Source: Bryobacteraceae bacterium (GTDB lineage Bacteria; Acidobacteriota; Terriglobia; Bryobacterales; Bryobacteraceae). From it: DNA of 6,785 nt. The DNA lies in NCBI GenBank assembly GCA_947456995.1, contig CANGVB010000202.1, positions 1-6,785 of the forward strand. The letters run 5' to 3'. This document shows positions 1-6,785 of the stretch, in pieces. The translations under genes and the position numbers were made by a program. Position 1 is the stretch's first letter. Each line of letters begins with the position of its first letter. Under the pieces are notes generated by a model. It saw only the letters and a list, made by a program, of their open reading frames with translations. It made no database searches and had not been told where the DNA came from.

Positions 1-977
1 GTGCTGTCAAACAAGTCAATGTGATTCTTGCAGGAGCGAAAGAGCAACTCACCACTACGCTTCTCCAAATTGAAGATGTTTCGAGGTCAGCCAATCTGAT
101 GATCAAAGGGGCGACCCCCAAGGTACAGAGCATCCTCGTATCTGCCGACAGGATTAGCGCCAATCTAGGCGAGATTCTTGATGGAGTAGAACAGGGTGAA
201 GGCGCGGTTGGAGCTCTGTTCAAAGACCAGGAAATGCAGGCCAGTGTGAAGCGCAGCGTTAAAAAGGCCGAAAACGTTGTCGATCAAATCGGCGAAAGCG
301 CTTCTGGGGCAAGGAAGATTGTAGACCGGGTGGAAGCAAGCGATATTGTGCCCGAAGTAGAGAAGACGGTGAAGAATCTGCAGCAGATTACTGTGCAGTT
401 GAAGGCGGCAGTTGAGAAGTTTCAAGGCTCGCCTGGAGAAGGTGGCGTAAGTGAAACACTGCAGCGGACGCTGGCCGGAGCGAACGAGGCCATGTCAGAC
501 CTCTCGGACAACACTGAGGCGCTGAAGCACAACTTCTTTTTTCGCGGATTCTTTAAGAGACGTGGCTTCTACGATCTTGGTGCACTGACAACTGCGGAGT
601 ATAAGAAAGCCGGATTCGCCAAAGGATTCAAGAAGTACCGGGTTTGGATAGACAGCGCAGACCTTTATGTAGTGGGAGTGGATGGCAGCGAAACTCTGAG
701 TGCAAACGGCAAGCTGATGCTGGACAAGGCCATGACAGAGGCTCTTCGCTTTCCACGCAACGGTCCGCTGATGATTGAGGGATTCCCTGGTGCAGGAAGC
801 AGTTCTCAGCAGTATCTACAAGCGCGGCAACGGGCAATGCAGGTGGAGCGATATCTCATTGCGCGATTCAAATTGCGCCCAGCCTATGTCGGTGTGGTCT
901 CCATGAGTGCAGAGGCTCAGCCTGGATTAGTTGGAAGTCTGAAGGAAGGCGTGGGGATTGTCTCTTTCTACAAATAG
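1..977 (+). CDS. MCE/MlaD-family lipid-transport protein, C-terminal part, with OmpA-like tail (5' end off the window)
   Basis: The reading frame is open to the left edge (first whole codon at 3) and ends at TAG 975-977, so the N-terminus and the MCE beta-barrel domain lie outside. Residues are numbered from the GTG at 21, which is not taken as the true start. Residues 1-165 are Ala/Ser/Leu/Val/Glu-rich heptad-like helix, as in the long helical region after an MCE domain. The segment GEQ-like 'EQGEGAVGALFKD' (57-69) matches the MCE-family GEGTLGxLLxD pattern. Residues 143-186 (SETLQRTLAGANEAMSDL, then HNFFFRGFFKRRGFYDL) are typical of MlaD-like substrate-binding subunits of ABC lipid transporters working between inner and outer membrane. 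Residues about 208-318 resemble an OmpA-like domain (LSANGKLMLDKA, MIEGFPGAGS, YLQARQRAMQVERYLIARF), although the usual peptidoglycan-binding Asp is not seen. An Mla-type permease and ATPase gene may lie upstream, off the window. The family call is fairly firm; the OmpA-like call is less so. Confidence 0.8.
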   Translation, partial: AVKQVNVILAGAKEQLTTTLLQIEDVSRSANLMIKGATPKVQSILVSADRISANLGEILDGVEQGEGAVGALFKDQEMQASVKRSVKKAENVVDQIGESASGARKIVDRVEASDIVPEVEKTVKNLQQITVQLKAAVEKFQGSPGEGGVSETLQRTLAGANEAMSDLSDNTEALKHNFFFRGFFKRRGFYDLGALTTAEYKKAGFAKGFKKYRVWIDSADLYVVGVDGSETLSANGKLMLDKAMTEALRFPRNGPLMIEGFPGAGSSSQQYLQARQRAMQVERYLIARFKLRPAYVGVVSMSAEAQPGLVGSLKEGVGIVSFYK

Positions 978-988
978 GGCAAAGTCTA
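975..988. other. Convergent gene junction without a visible terminator
   Basis: The TAG of the + strand MCE gene (975-977) and the TAG of the - strand phosphoketolase gene (986-988 read on the complement) are separated by only eight bases. I found no strong GC-rich hairpin with a T-run on either strand in roughly 930-1030. The best inverted repeat is a 4-bp stem at 1005-1014, which is too short. Transcripts from the two sides therefore probably run into each other, or are ended by Rho or by sites inside the coding regions. Confidence 0.7.
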
Positions 989-3349
989 GCTCCATCGCCA
1001 ATCTCGGATTTCCGGCATATCCTGACCGTTCTTGTTGATGTAGCTTTTGTGCTCGATCAACTTGTCGTGGAGTTCCCTTTTCAATTGCTGGCCGGCCTCG
1101 CCCGTTTGCGGAAGGCGATCGATTGTGTCCATCACCAAGTGAAATCGATCAAGATCGTTGAGCACTGTCATGTCGAAGGGTGTCGTGATTGTGCCCTCTT
1201 CTTTGTAGCCACGCACGTGGATGTTTTTGTGATTGGTGCGACGGTAGGTGAGCTGGTGCACCAAACGGGGATATGCATGAAAGGCAAAGATGACCGGCTT
1301 GTCGGTGGTGAAGAGCGCGTCAAAGCCAGAATCGCTGAGGCCGTGGGGATGCTCGGATGGCGGCTGAAGCTTCATGAGATCCACGACGTTCACCACCCGA
1401 ATCTTGAGGCTGGGCAAATGTTTACGCATGATCGAGACGGCTGCGAGTGTCTCCAGGGTTGGCACGTCTCCGCAGCAGGCCATTACAACGTCAGGACTCG
1501 ATGACTGATCGTTGCTGGCCCATTGCCAAACACCGATGCCTGCAGCGCAATGTTCAACGGCGGCATCCATCGTGAGCCACTGAGGGGCTGGGTGTTTACC
1601 GGCGATGACAACGTTGACGTAGTGACGGCTGCGCAGGCAGTGATCCATCACCGAGAGCAGGCAATTCGCGTCTGGCGGCAAGTAGACACGAACAATCTCT
1701 GCCTTCTTGTCTACGACAAGGCCGATGAAGCCGGGATCCTGATGCGTGAAGCCGTTGTGATCCTGCCGCCAGACGTGCGAAGTGAGCAGATAGTTCAGAG
1801 AAGCAATCTTTGCCCGCCAGGGAATGTGAGCTGAAACTTTCAACCATTTTGCATGTTGATTGAACATGGAATCGATGATGTGGGTGAACGCCTCATAGCA
1901 ATTGAACAAGCCATGACGGCCGGTGAGCAAGTAACCTTCGAGCCATCCTTCGCATTGATGTTCGCTCAGCATTTCCATCACGCGGCCGGCTGGGGCCAGA
2001 AACTCATCGTTGGCTCGCACTTCAGCATCCCACTGCCGGTTTGTAACTTCAAAGAGGGCCTCGAGTCCATTTGAGAGGGTTTCATCGGGGCCAAAGACTC
2101 TGAAGTTCTTTTGTGAACCATTCTGCTTCACCACGTCCCGCAAGAATCGCCCGAGGACGTGCGTGTCGCCTTTGCCTTGAAGCCCCGGTGAGGGCACATC
2201 GACAGCGTAAGCGCGGTAATCGGGCAGGGCCAGATCCTGCAGGAGTTTGCCTCCGTTGGCATGAGGGTTGGAGCCCATGCGTCGAGTGCCCGAGGGTGCG
2301 AGCTCAGCCAGTTCTGCAAGCAAGCGGCCCTGCGGATCGAAGAGTTCTTCGGGACGGTAACTCCTCAGCCAATCCTCCAAAAGCTGGAGGTGGCCGGGAT
2401 GGGTGGCAGGATCTGAAATCGGGATCTGGTGTGAGCGGAAGGTACCTTCAATTTGGACGCCATCCACTTGTTTCGGGCCAGTCCAGCCTTTGGGGGAATT
2501 GAGAATGATCATCGGCCAGCGTGGCCTGACAGCTTTGCCATTGAGTCGTGCCTGAGTCTGGATGGTTTGTATCTCTTGTACGGCCTGGTCAAGAGCGGTG
2601 GCCATAGCTTCGTGCATCAGTGTTGGGTCATTGCCTTCGACGAAGTAGGGTGTCCAGCCGTAGCCGCGAAAGAGCTGCTCCAGTTCCTCGCGCGTGATGC
2701 GGGCCAGAATCGTAGGGTTGGCAATCTTATAGCCATTGAGGTGGAGTATCGGCAAGACTGCACCATCGGTAGCAGGATCGAGAAACTTGTTGGAATGCCA
2801 GGCGGTGGCGAGGGGACCGGTTTCTGCTTCGCCATCGCCGACTACGCAGGCGACGATCAGATTGGGGTTGTCGAAAGCGGCTCCGAAGGCATGGCTGAGG
2901 GAATAACCCAATTCACCCCCTTCGTGAATCGACCCGGGGCACTCGGGTGAGGAGTGACTGGGAATTCCGCCGGGGAAGGAGAATTGCAGGAAGAGCTTTT
3001 GGAGGCCTGCTTCGTCCTGGCTGATTGCGGGATAGACTTCGCTGTAGGTGCCTTCAAGGTAAGTGTTCGCTACAAGCGCCGGGCCACCGTGGCCTGGGCC
3101 GGAGATGTAGATCATGTCGAGATCGAAGTTCCGGATTGCGCGGTTGAGGTGCGCATAGATAAAGTTCTGGCCTGGTGTTGTACCCCAATGGCCGAGGAGC
3201 ATGTGTTTCACGTCGGCAAGCGTCAGCGGGCGTTTGAGCAGAGGATTGTCATAAAGATAAAGCTGACCCACTGACAGATAGTTGGCTGCGCGCCAATATG
3301 CGTCGATCTTGTGGAGCATTTCTTGGGTCAGGGTTGGTGCTGTGTTCAT
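986..3349 (-). CDS. xfp: Xylulose-5-phosphate/fructose-6-phosphate phosphoketolase
   Basis: This thiamine-diphosphate enzyme (787 residues, the usual family length) cleaves xylulose-5-P, and often fructose-6-P, with phosphate to acetyl-P plus glyceraldehyde-3-P or erythrose-4-P, in the cytoplasm. The N-terminus ([26 protein letters not shown]) is classic for the family. Active-site signatures are HWGTTPGQN (His54), SGPGHGGP (His87), GGIPSH (His132), the ThDP/Mg motif GDGEAETGP (171-179), NSPKGWTGP (284-292), SHQIP (His307), GPDET (420-424), [18 protein letters not shown] (463-480) and [12 protein letters not shown] (529-540). The C-terminal domain ends in the typical MPEIRDWRW. No expected residue is missing. 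The ATG at 3349 was chosen because family homology begins there; a TTG at 3403 would add 18 residues overlapping the ATPase gene. The start lies one base after the ATPase stop, with no clear Shine-Dalgarno sequence, so translation probably depends on coupling. Acetate kinase two genes upstream uses its product. Fructose-6-P activity cannot be judged from sequence alone. Confidence 0.97.
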   Translation of the reverse strand: MNTAPTLTQEMLHKIDAYWRAANYLSVGQLYLYDNPLLKRPLTLADVKHMLLGHWGTTPGQNFIYAHLNRAIRNFDLDMIYISGPGHGGPALVANTYLEGTYSEVYPAISQDEAGLQKLFLQFSFPGGIPSHSSPECPGSIHEGGELGYSLSHAFGAAFDNPNLIVACVVGDGEAETGPLATAWHSNKFLDPATDGAVLPILHLNGYKIANPTILARITREELEQLFRGYGWTPYFVEGNDPTLMHEAMATALDQAVQEIQTIQTQARLNGKAVRPRWPMIILNSPKGWTGPKQVDGVQIEGTFRSHQIPISDPATHPGHLQLLEDWLRSYRPEELFDPQGRLLAELAELAPSGTRRMGSNPHANGGKLLQDLALPDYRAYAVDVPSPGLQGKGDTHVLGRFLRDVVKQNGSQKNFRVFGPDETLSNGLEALFEVTNRQWDAEVRANDEFLAPAGRVMEMLSEHQCEGWLEGYLLTGRHGLFNCYEAFTHIIDSMFNQHAKWLKVSAHIPWRAKIASLNYLLTSHVWRQDHNGFTHQDPGFIGLVVDKKAEIVRVYLPPDANCLLSVMDHCLRSRHYVNVVIAGKHPAPQWLTMDAAVEHCAAGIGVWQWASNDQSSSPDVVMACCGDVPTLETLAAVSIMRKHLPSLKIRVVNVVDLMKLQPPSEHPHGLSDSGFDALFTTDKPVIFAFHAYPRLVHQLTYRRTNHKNIHVRGYKEEGTITTPFDMTVLNDLDRFHLVMDTIDRLPQTGEAGQQLKRELHDKLIEHKSYINKNGQDMPEIRDWRWS

Positions 3350-3380
3350 GTTATTGTTTCGCTGCTGGTTTCCGAATGTG
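3347..3380 (-). promoter_or_regulatory. ATPase stop / phosphoketolase start junction, SD-less and probably translationally coupled
   Basis: On the - strand the ATPase ends in TAA (3353-3351), followed by one C and then the phosphoketolase ATG (3349-3347). The bases before the ATG read CAGCAGCGAAACAATAAC, with no GGAG-like sequence at 5-10 bases. The nearest purine-rich stretch (CGGAAA) is about 20 bases away. Ribosomes finishing the ATPase are the likely source of initiation, which would tie phosphoketolase level to ATPase translation. The coupling is inferred; the spacing is seen. Confidence 0.6.
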
Positions 3381-6053
3381 ACGTATTGTCTTAATGCCTT
3401 CAAGCACTAGTAGGGGAATCGTGCCCAGTGCCATCAGGCGAAGACAGTTGGAGAAGGCCATGGGTGGGATGCCCAGGAAGCCTCCCAGAATTGCGTTGTG
3501 CTGGCTCCATACCTGCAGCCCAATGGAGAAGATCACCACGGCCACAAGGTTCAGGTTGGAGAACAGAGGGATCAGCCAAATTGGCTTTGTCTCGCTGCGG
3601 GCACCGAATGAGCGGAAGAGCTCGGCGAAGACGAGCACGGCGAATGCATTGCCTCGGGCAGATGCGAGGCTTTCTGTTTTCACACTGTAGTGAAAGACCG
3701 CGAATGCAACGGCTGCGGTGAGGAGGCCGGTTATTAGCATCGTCTGGAGGAATCTGGGGTTTGTGATGCGTTCAGACCTGAGGCGCGGCTTACGCTGCAT
3801 GACATCGGGATCGACAGCATCTGTGGCCAGGGCTAGCGCGGGCAATCCGTCGGTGACCAGATTGATCCAAAGAAGATGAATGGGAAGCAGTGGAGCCGGA
3901 TAGCCAATCGCGACGCAGCCGGCCATCAGAAGCAGTTCACCGGTGTTGCCAGCCAACATGTACTGCAGTGTTTTGCGGATGTTGCTGTAGATACCCCGGC
4001 CTTCCTCTACGGCTGCAACTATGGTTGTAAAGTTGTCGTTGGTGAGGATCAGATCGGCGGCCTGTTTGGTGACTTCTGTTCCGGCTTTGCCCATGGCAAT
4101 TCCAATGTCTGCGCCCTGGATTGCCGGTGCATCGTTGACGCCGTCACCCGTCATGGCAACGACGGCACCGTTGGCCTGTAGAGCTTTGACGATGCGCAGC
4201 TTGTGTTCGGCTGTCACACGGGCATAAACAGCGATTTCAGGTGCACGCTGTTCGAGTTGTTGCGGAGACATTTTGTCGAGCTCGATGCCGGTAAGAGCGG
4301 CGCTGCCAGACTGAATGCCGAGTTCACGCGCGATTGAGACTGCCGTTGCAGGATGATCGCCAGTAATCATGACCACGCGAATCCTGGCATCGACGCACAG
4401 CGCAATCGCACTTTTGCACTCTGGGCGTGGAGGATCATACATACCGGTCAAGCCAACAAAAACCAGGTTGCTCTCGAAGACGGGTGCGTCGAGAGGCTTT
4501 GGTGAAGGGTCCGGGTGATCACCGTATGCTGAGGCGATTACGCGCAGTGCCTGGCTGGCCATCATCGAGGTCTCCTCAAGAATGCTTTTACGGTCTTGTG
4601 TGGTTAAGGGACGCAGACTGGATCCGGTGAAAATGTGAGTGCACAAGTTGAGGACAACGCCGGGGGCACCATTGAGGAAGGTTCGGAGGTTTCCGTCCGG
4701 CATCCGGCGAATGATGGCGCTGCGCTTGCGCTCTGAGTCGAAGGGGATTTCTTCGATCTTTGGGAAGTCTGTTTCGATCTGTTGGCGATCCAAACCCGTC
4801 TTGGCGCCTGCAGTGAGGAGTGCTCCTTCGGTTGGATCTCCGACGGTTCTCCACTGGCCGCCTTCCTGATTGAGGTGAGCACTATTGCAGCCGAGCAGGA
4901 TCTTTGCCAGTTCTTGCAGGGCTAATAAATGAGGCCCTTGTGCCTTTTGGCCTTGCCACTGAATTTCGCCTTCAGGCCCGTAGCCCTCGCCGCTTACCTG
5001 ATAGGTAAGACCTCCAACGTAGAGCGAGCGCACAGTCATCTCCCCCACCGTTAAAGTGCCAGTTTTGTCAGTGCAGATCACACCGGTTGAGCCTAGTGTT
5101 TCTACTGCTGCCAGTTTGCGCACCAGAGCACCGCGACGAGCCAGGCGAACGACGCCAACCGATAGCGCGACGGTGACCAGTGCAGGCAAGCCTTCTGGAA
5201 TGGCGGCTACGGCAAGGCTGATCGAGGTGAGGAAAAGATCAAGGATCCCGATTCCACGCAGCCAGCCGAGGCCAAAAAGCAGCGCTACGATTGCGAGCGC
5301 AGCCCAAAGCAAGACTTGACCCAAAGCGTCGAGGCGACGCTGTAGTGGAGTGCCTTTGTCGTCGGCTGCGGTGTTGATCAGTTGCGCAATCTTGCCAAGT
5401 TCGGTGTTCATGGCCGTTGCGAAGACAACAGCGGTGCCGCGTCCGGCGGAAACGCTGGTGCCAAGGAATACAAGATTGCTTCGCTCGCCGAGGGGAGTGT
5501 CGCCTTGATCGAGCGTGTCTGGATTTTTTGCAACCGCATCGGATTCGCCTGTTAGCGCGGCTTCCGTACAACGTAGCGAAAAGGCCTCAAGAATACGGGC
5601 ATCGGCACCTATCAGGTCGCCCGCTTCGAGTGAAAGAATATCGCCTAAGACAATTTCGGCGGCAGGAATGGAAACCAGTTCGCCATCGCGCTTTACGGTG
5701 GCCTTGGGGGCTGTCATTGTCTTCAGCTCGGCAATGGATTGCTCGGCCCGGAACTCCTGATAAAAGCCGATGGCCGCGTTGAGAGCAACGATGGCCAGAA
5801 TCGCGATTGCGTCCATCCACTGGCCGAGGAAGCCGGATACAGAGCCTGCAGCGATCAGAACCCAGATGATTACGCTTTGAAACTGTGTGGCCAGCAGATG
5901 GAGTGCACTGATTTGCTGGCCTTGTTTCAGTTCGTTAGGCCCATTTTGATTCAGACGCTGTGCAGCTTCTATGCTGGTTAGCCCTGCTTTTGAAGAATGC
6001 AAAGCAATCAGTACGTCATCACTGCACCGGCTGTGCCAGGACTGCTCTTTCAT
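3351..6053 (-). CDS. P2A-type (Ca2+-like) cation-transporting P-type ATPase
   Basis: This 900-residue inner-membrane ion pump of the SERCA/PMR1 class begins with a cation-ATPase N-domain ([20 protein letters not shown]...). The actuator loop has TGES (168-171), phosphorylation is at Asp329 in DKTGT, and the hinge/P-domain has TGD (564-566), DPPR (540-543) and [10 protein letters not shown] (635-644). About ten membrane helices are visible: M1-M2 near 55-98, M3-M4 near 244-300, M5-M6 near 697-742, M7-M10 near 768-887. Ca2+-ligand positions of SERCA are all matched: [10 protein letters not shown] (281-290, Glu287), NTGE (Asn703, Glu706), NLVTD (Asn731, Thr734, Asp735) and Glu821 in M8, so Ca2+ export is the best guess; Mn2+ or another ion is possible. 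Oddity: the nucleotide-site KGAPE is NGAPG here (Asn461). The ATG overlaps the acetate kinase stop (ATGA) and has AAGGA at 6055-6059, close to the start. Family is certain, ion inferred. Confidence 0.95.
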   Translation of the reverse strand: MKEQSWHSRCSDDVLIALHSSKAGLTSIEAAQRLNQNGPNELKQGQQISALHLLATQFQSVIIWVLIAAGSVSGFLGQWMDAIAILAIVALNAAIGFYQEFRAEQSIAELKTMTAPKATVKRDGELVSIPAAEIVLGDILSLEAGDLIGADARILEAFSLRCTEAALTGESDAVAKNPDTLDQGDTPLGERSNLVFLGTSVSAGRGTAVVFATAMNTELGKIAQLINTAADDKGTPLQRRLDALGQVLLWAALAIVALLFGLGWLRGIGILDLFLTSISLAVAAIPEGLPALVTVALSVGVVRLARRGALVRKLAAVETLGSTGVICTDKTGTLTVGEMTVRSLYVGGLTYQVSGEGYGPEGEIQWQGQKAQGPHLLALQELAKILLGCNSAHLNQEGGQWRTVGDPTEGALLTAGAKTGLDRQQIETDFPKIEEIPFDSERKRSAIIRRMPDGNLRTFLNGAPGVVLNLCTHIFTGSSLRPLTTQDRKSILEETSMMASQALRVIASAYGDHPDPSPKPLDAPVFESNLVFVGLTGMYDPPRPECKSAIALCVDARIRVVMITGDHPATAVSIARELGIQSGSAALTGIELDKMSPQQLEQRAPEIAVYARVTAEHKLRIVKALQANGAVVAMTGDGVNDAPAIQGADIGIAMGKAGTEVTKQAADLILTNDNFTTIVAAVEEGRGIYSNIRKTLQYMLAGNTGELLLMAGCVAIGYPAPLLPIHLLWINLVTDGLPALALATDAVDPDVMQRKPRLRSERITNPRFLQTMLITGLLTAAVAFAVFHYSVKTESLASARGNAFAVLVFAELFRSFGARSETKPIWLIPLFSNLNLVAVVIFSIGLQVWSQHNAILGGFLGIPPMAFSNCLRLMALGTIPLLVLEGIKTIRHIRKPAAKQ

Positions 6054-6059
6054 GTCCTT
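6050..6059 (-). promoter_or_regulatory. ATGA stop/start overlap of acetate kinase and ATPase, with SD-like AAGGA
   Basis: Read on the - strand, the ATPase ATG (6053-6051) and the acetate kinase TGA (6052-6050) share the four bases ATGA, the classic arrangement for termination-reinitiation coupling. An AAGGA at 6059-6055 sits only one base before the ATG, tighter than an optimal Shine-Dalgarno spacing. It may mainly serve to hold the terminating ribosome. This supports one polycistronic message across all three - strand genes. Confidence 0.7.
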
Positions 6060-6785
6060 GGGCGGTCCAGCAGTTGGAAGGCCTGTTTGGCCAGCACCAG
6101 CTCTTCGTTGGTTGCAATCACGTATACCGGAACCACACTTCTCTTGGTTGAGATGACCGCTGCGCCTCTGGAATTGCGCCGCTTGTCGAGGCTGATGCCC
6201 AGAAACTCCAATCCCTCACAGATGCGAGCCCGAATGACAGGCGAGTTTTCCCCAACGCCGCCAGAGAAGACGAGGGCATCGAGGCCACTGAGTGCTGCAG
6301 CGAAGGAGCCAATCCACTTCCTGGCCTGGTAACAAAAGAGGGCGATCGCTTCGGCTGCGCGTGGATCGGTAGCTTCCCTTGCCAGTAAGTCCCGCATGTC
6401 AGCACTTGTCCCAGAAACCCCCAATAGACCTGATTCATGGTTCACCATTTGCGCAAAGCGCCCGGCGGTCATAGACTCTTTGCGGCTGAGATAGCCGATC
6501 AAACCCGGGTCTATGTCTCCTGTGCGCGTGCCCATCACCAAGCCAGCGGCCGGGGTCAGGCCCATGCTTGTATCAATGCTCTTGCCGTTGCGGACGGCGG
6601 CGAGACTGGCGCCGTTGCCGAGGTGGGCGAGGATCACACGGCCCCTTGCCGCCACGGGGTTAAGGTCTCGCAAGGCTGCTATGAGGTAGGTGTAAGAAAG
6701 ACCATGAAAGCCATAGCGCTCCACTCCGTCTACTGCGTATCGACGTGGGATCGGCAGCATCCTGGCAACTGCTGGCATTGTGCGA
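6050..6785 (-). CDS. ackA: Acetate kinase (acetate/propionate kinase family), C-terminal part, N-terminus off the window
   Basis: The frame is open through the right edge: codons before the internal ATG at 6778 read Arg-Thr, matching the family's '..FHxTMP' stretch. The ATG at 6778 is therefore internal, and about 150 N-terminal residues of a roughly 400-residue protein are missing. The enzyme interconverts acetyl-P + ADP and acetate + ATP in the cytoplasm. Numbering from Met at 6778, the motifs are RYGFHGLSY (21-29, His25 the catalytic-region histidine), the ASKHA-fold phosphate loop [11 protein letters not shown] (52-62), [13 protein letters not shown] (79-91, Arg85 equivalent to the transition-state Arg), [12 protein letters not shown] (112-123), the adenosine loop [10 protein letters not shown] (171-180) and the Mg-binding TNEE (223-226). 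GFHGTSH is the canonical form; here the final His is Tyr29. As first gene in view of the unit, it would draw ATP from the acetyl-P made by the phosphoketolase. Propionate kinase is a possible alternative. Confidence 0.93.
   Translation of the reverse strand, partial: RTMPAVARMLPIPRRYAVDGVERYGFHGLSYTYLIAALRDLNPVAARGRVILAHLGNGASLAAVRNGKSIDTSMGLTPAAGLVMGTRTGDIDPGLIGYLSRKESMTAGRFAQMVNHESGLLGVSGTSADMRDLLAREATDPRAAEAIALFCYQARKWIGSFAAALSGLDALVFSGGVGENSPVIRARICEGLEFLGISLDKRRNSRGAAVISTKRSVVPVYVIATNEELVLAKQAFQLLDRPRT

Noticed and set aside
21..23. GTG as start codon of the MCE-like gene
   Set aside because: The frame stays open to the window edge, and the protein from here lacks the MCE domain and N-terminal anchor, so the gene is cut rather than starting here.
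1005..1014. Inverted repeat CGGATTTCCG near the convergent junction
   Set aside because: A 4-bp stem with a 2-base loop and no T-run, inside the phosphoketolase coding end, is too weak for a terminator.
2453..2950. 165-codon open frame on the + strand, antisense to the phosphoketolase
   Set aside because: It lies wholly inside a well-conserved gene and its translation shows no recognisable domain; likewise + strand frames at 1049-1504, 1523-1834, 2113-2502 and 2954-3274.
3350..3403. TTG at 3403 as start of the phosphoketolase (18 extra residues)
   Set aside because: It would overlap the ATPase gene by over 50 bases, has no ribosome site before it, and the added residues do not look like the family; homology begins at the ATG at 3349.
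5417..5782. Open frames antisense to, or in other frames of, the ATPase (also 3394-3690, 3876-4181, 4604-4882, 5239-5571)
   Set aside because: They have low-complexity Arg/Ser/Pro-rich translations typical of shadow frames in GC-rich codons, and no ribosome site or family resemblance.
6776..6778. ATG at 6778 as start of a short kinase
   Set aside because: The upstream codons continue the acetate kinase sequence (Arg-Thr before Met-Pro), so this is an internal methionine and the gene is cut by the window edge.
1..6785. CRISPR array, tRNA/rRNA, insertion sequence, riboswitch or promoter in intergenic space
   Set aside because: No regularly spaced repeats, tRNA-like folds or transposase motifs were seen, and non-coding space totals about nine bases, leaving no room for such elements.

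Overview
The window is packed with coding sequence: four protein genes, no RNA genes, no mobile elements, no repeats and no intergenic stretch longer than 8 bases. One gene runs on the + strand (the C-terminal part of an MCE/MlaD-type lipid-transport protein, cut by the left edge). The other three run on the - strand and form one tight transcription unit. In reading order these are an acetate kinase (cut by the right edge), a P2A-type cation (Ca2+-like) ATPase and a complete phosphoketolase.

Nothing here fixes the taxonomy. The MCE protein with a basic HNFF(F)RGFFKRRG motif and an OmpA-like tail, and an acetate kinase of the GFHGLSY subtype paired with phosphoketolase, suggest a Gram-negative, outer-membrane-bearing environmental bacterium. 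Acidobacteriota or a proteobacterium would fit. This is an inference of low to moderate confidence.

Layout: 1-977 (+) MCE protein C-terminus; 978-985 convergent gap; 986-3349 (-) phosphoketolase; 3350 a single spacer base; 3351-6053 (-) P-type ATPase; 6050-6785 (-) acetate kinase, overlapping the ATPase start by four bases (ATGA).

How the genes fit together: phosphoketolase splits xylulose-5-phosphate or fructose-6-phosphate with phosphate to give acetyl phosphate. Acetate kinase then transfers that phosphoryl group to ADP, giving ATP and acetate. These two steps make a short ATP-yielding bypass of lower glycolysis. The ATPase between them consumes ATP to move a cation, and its membrane residues match the complete SERCA Ca2+-ligand set. 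Both junctions are near-zero or overlapping, so the three proteins are probably translated from one message in coupled fashion. The most interesting points are this insertion of an ion pump into an acetyl-phosphate/ATP module, the complete two-site Ca2+ ligand set of the pump, and the replacement of the normally invariant nucleotide-site lysine (KGAPE) by asparagine (NGAPG).
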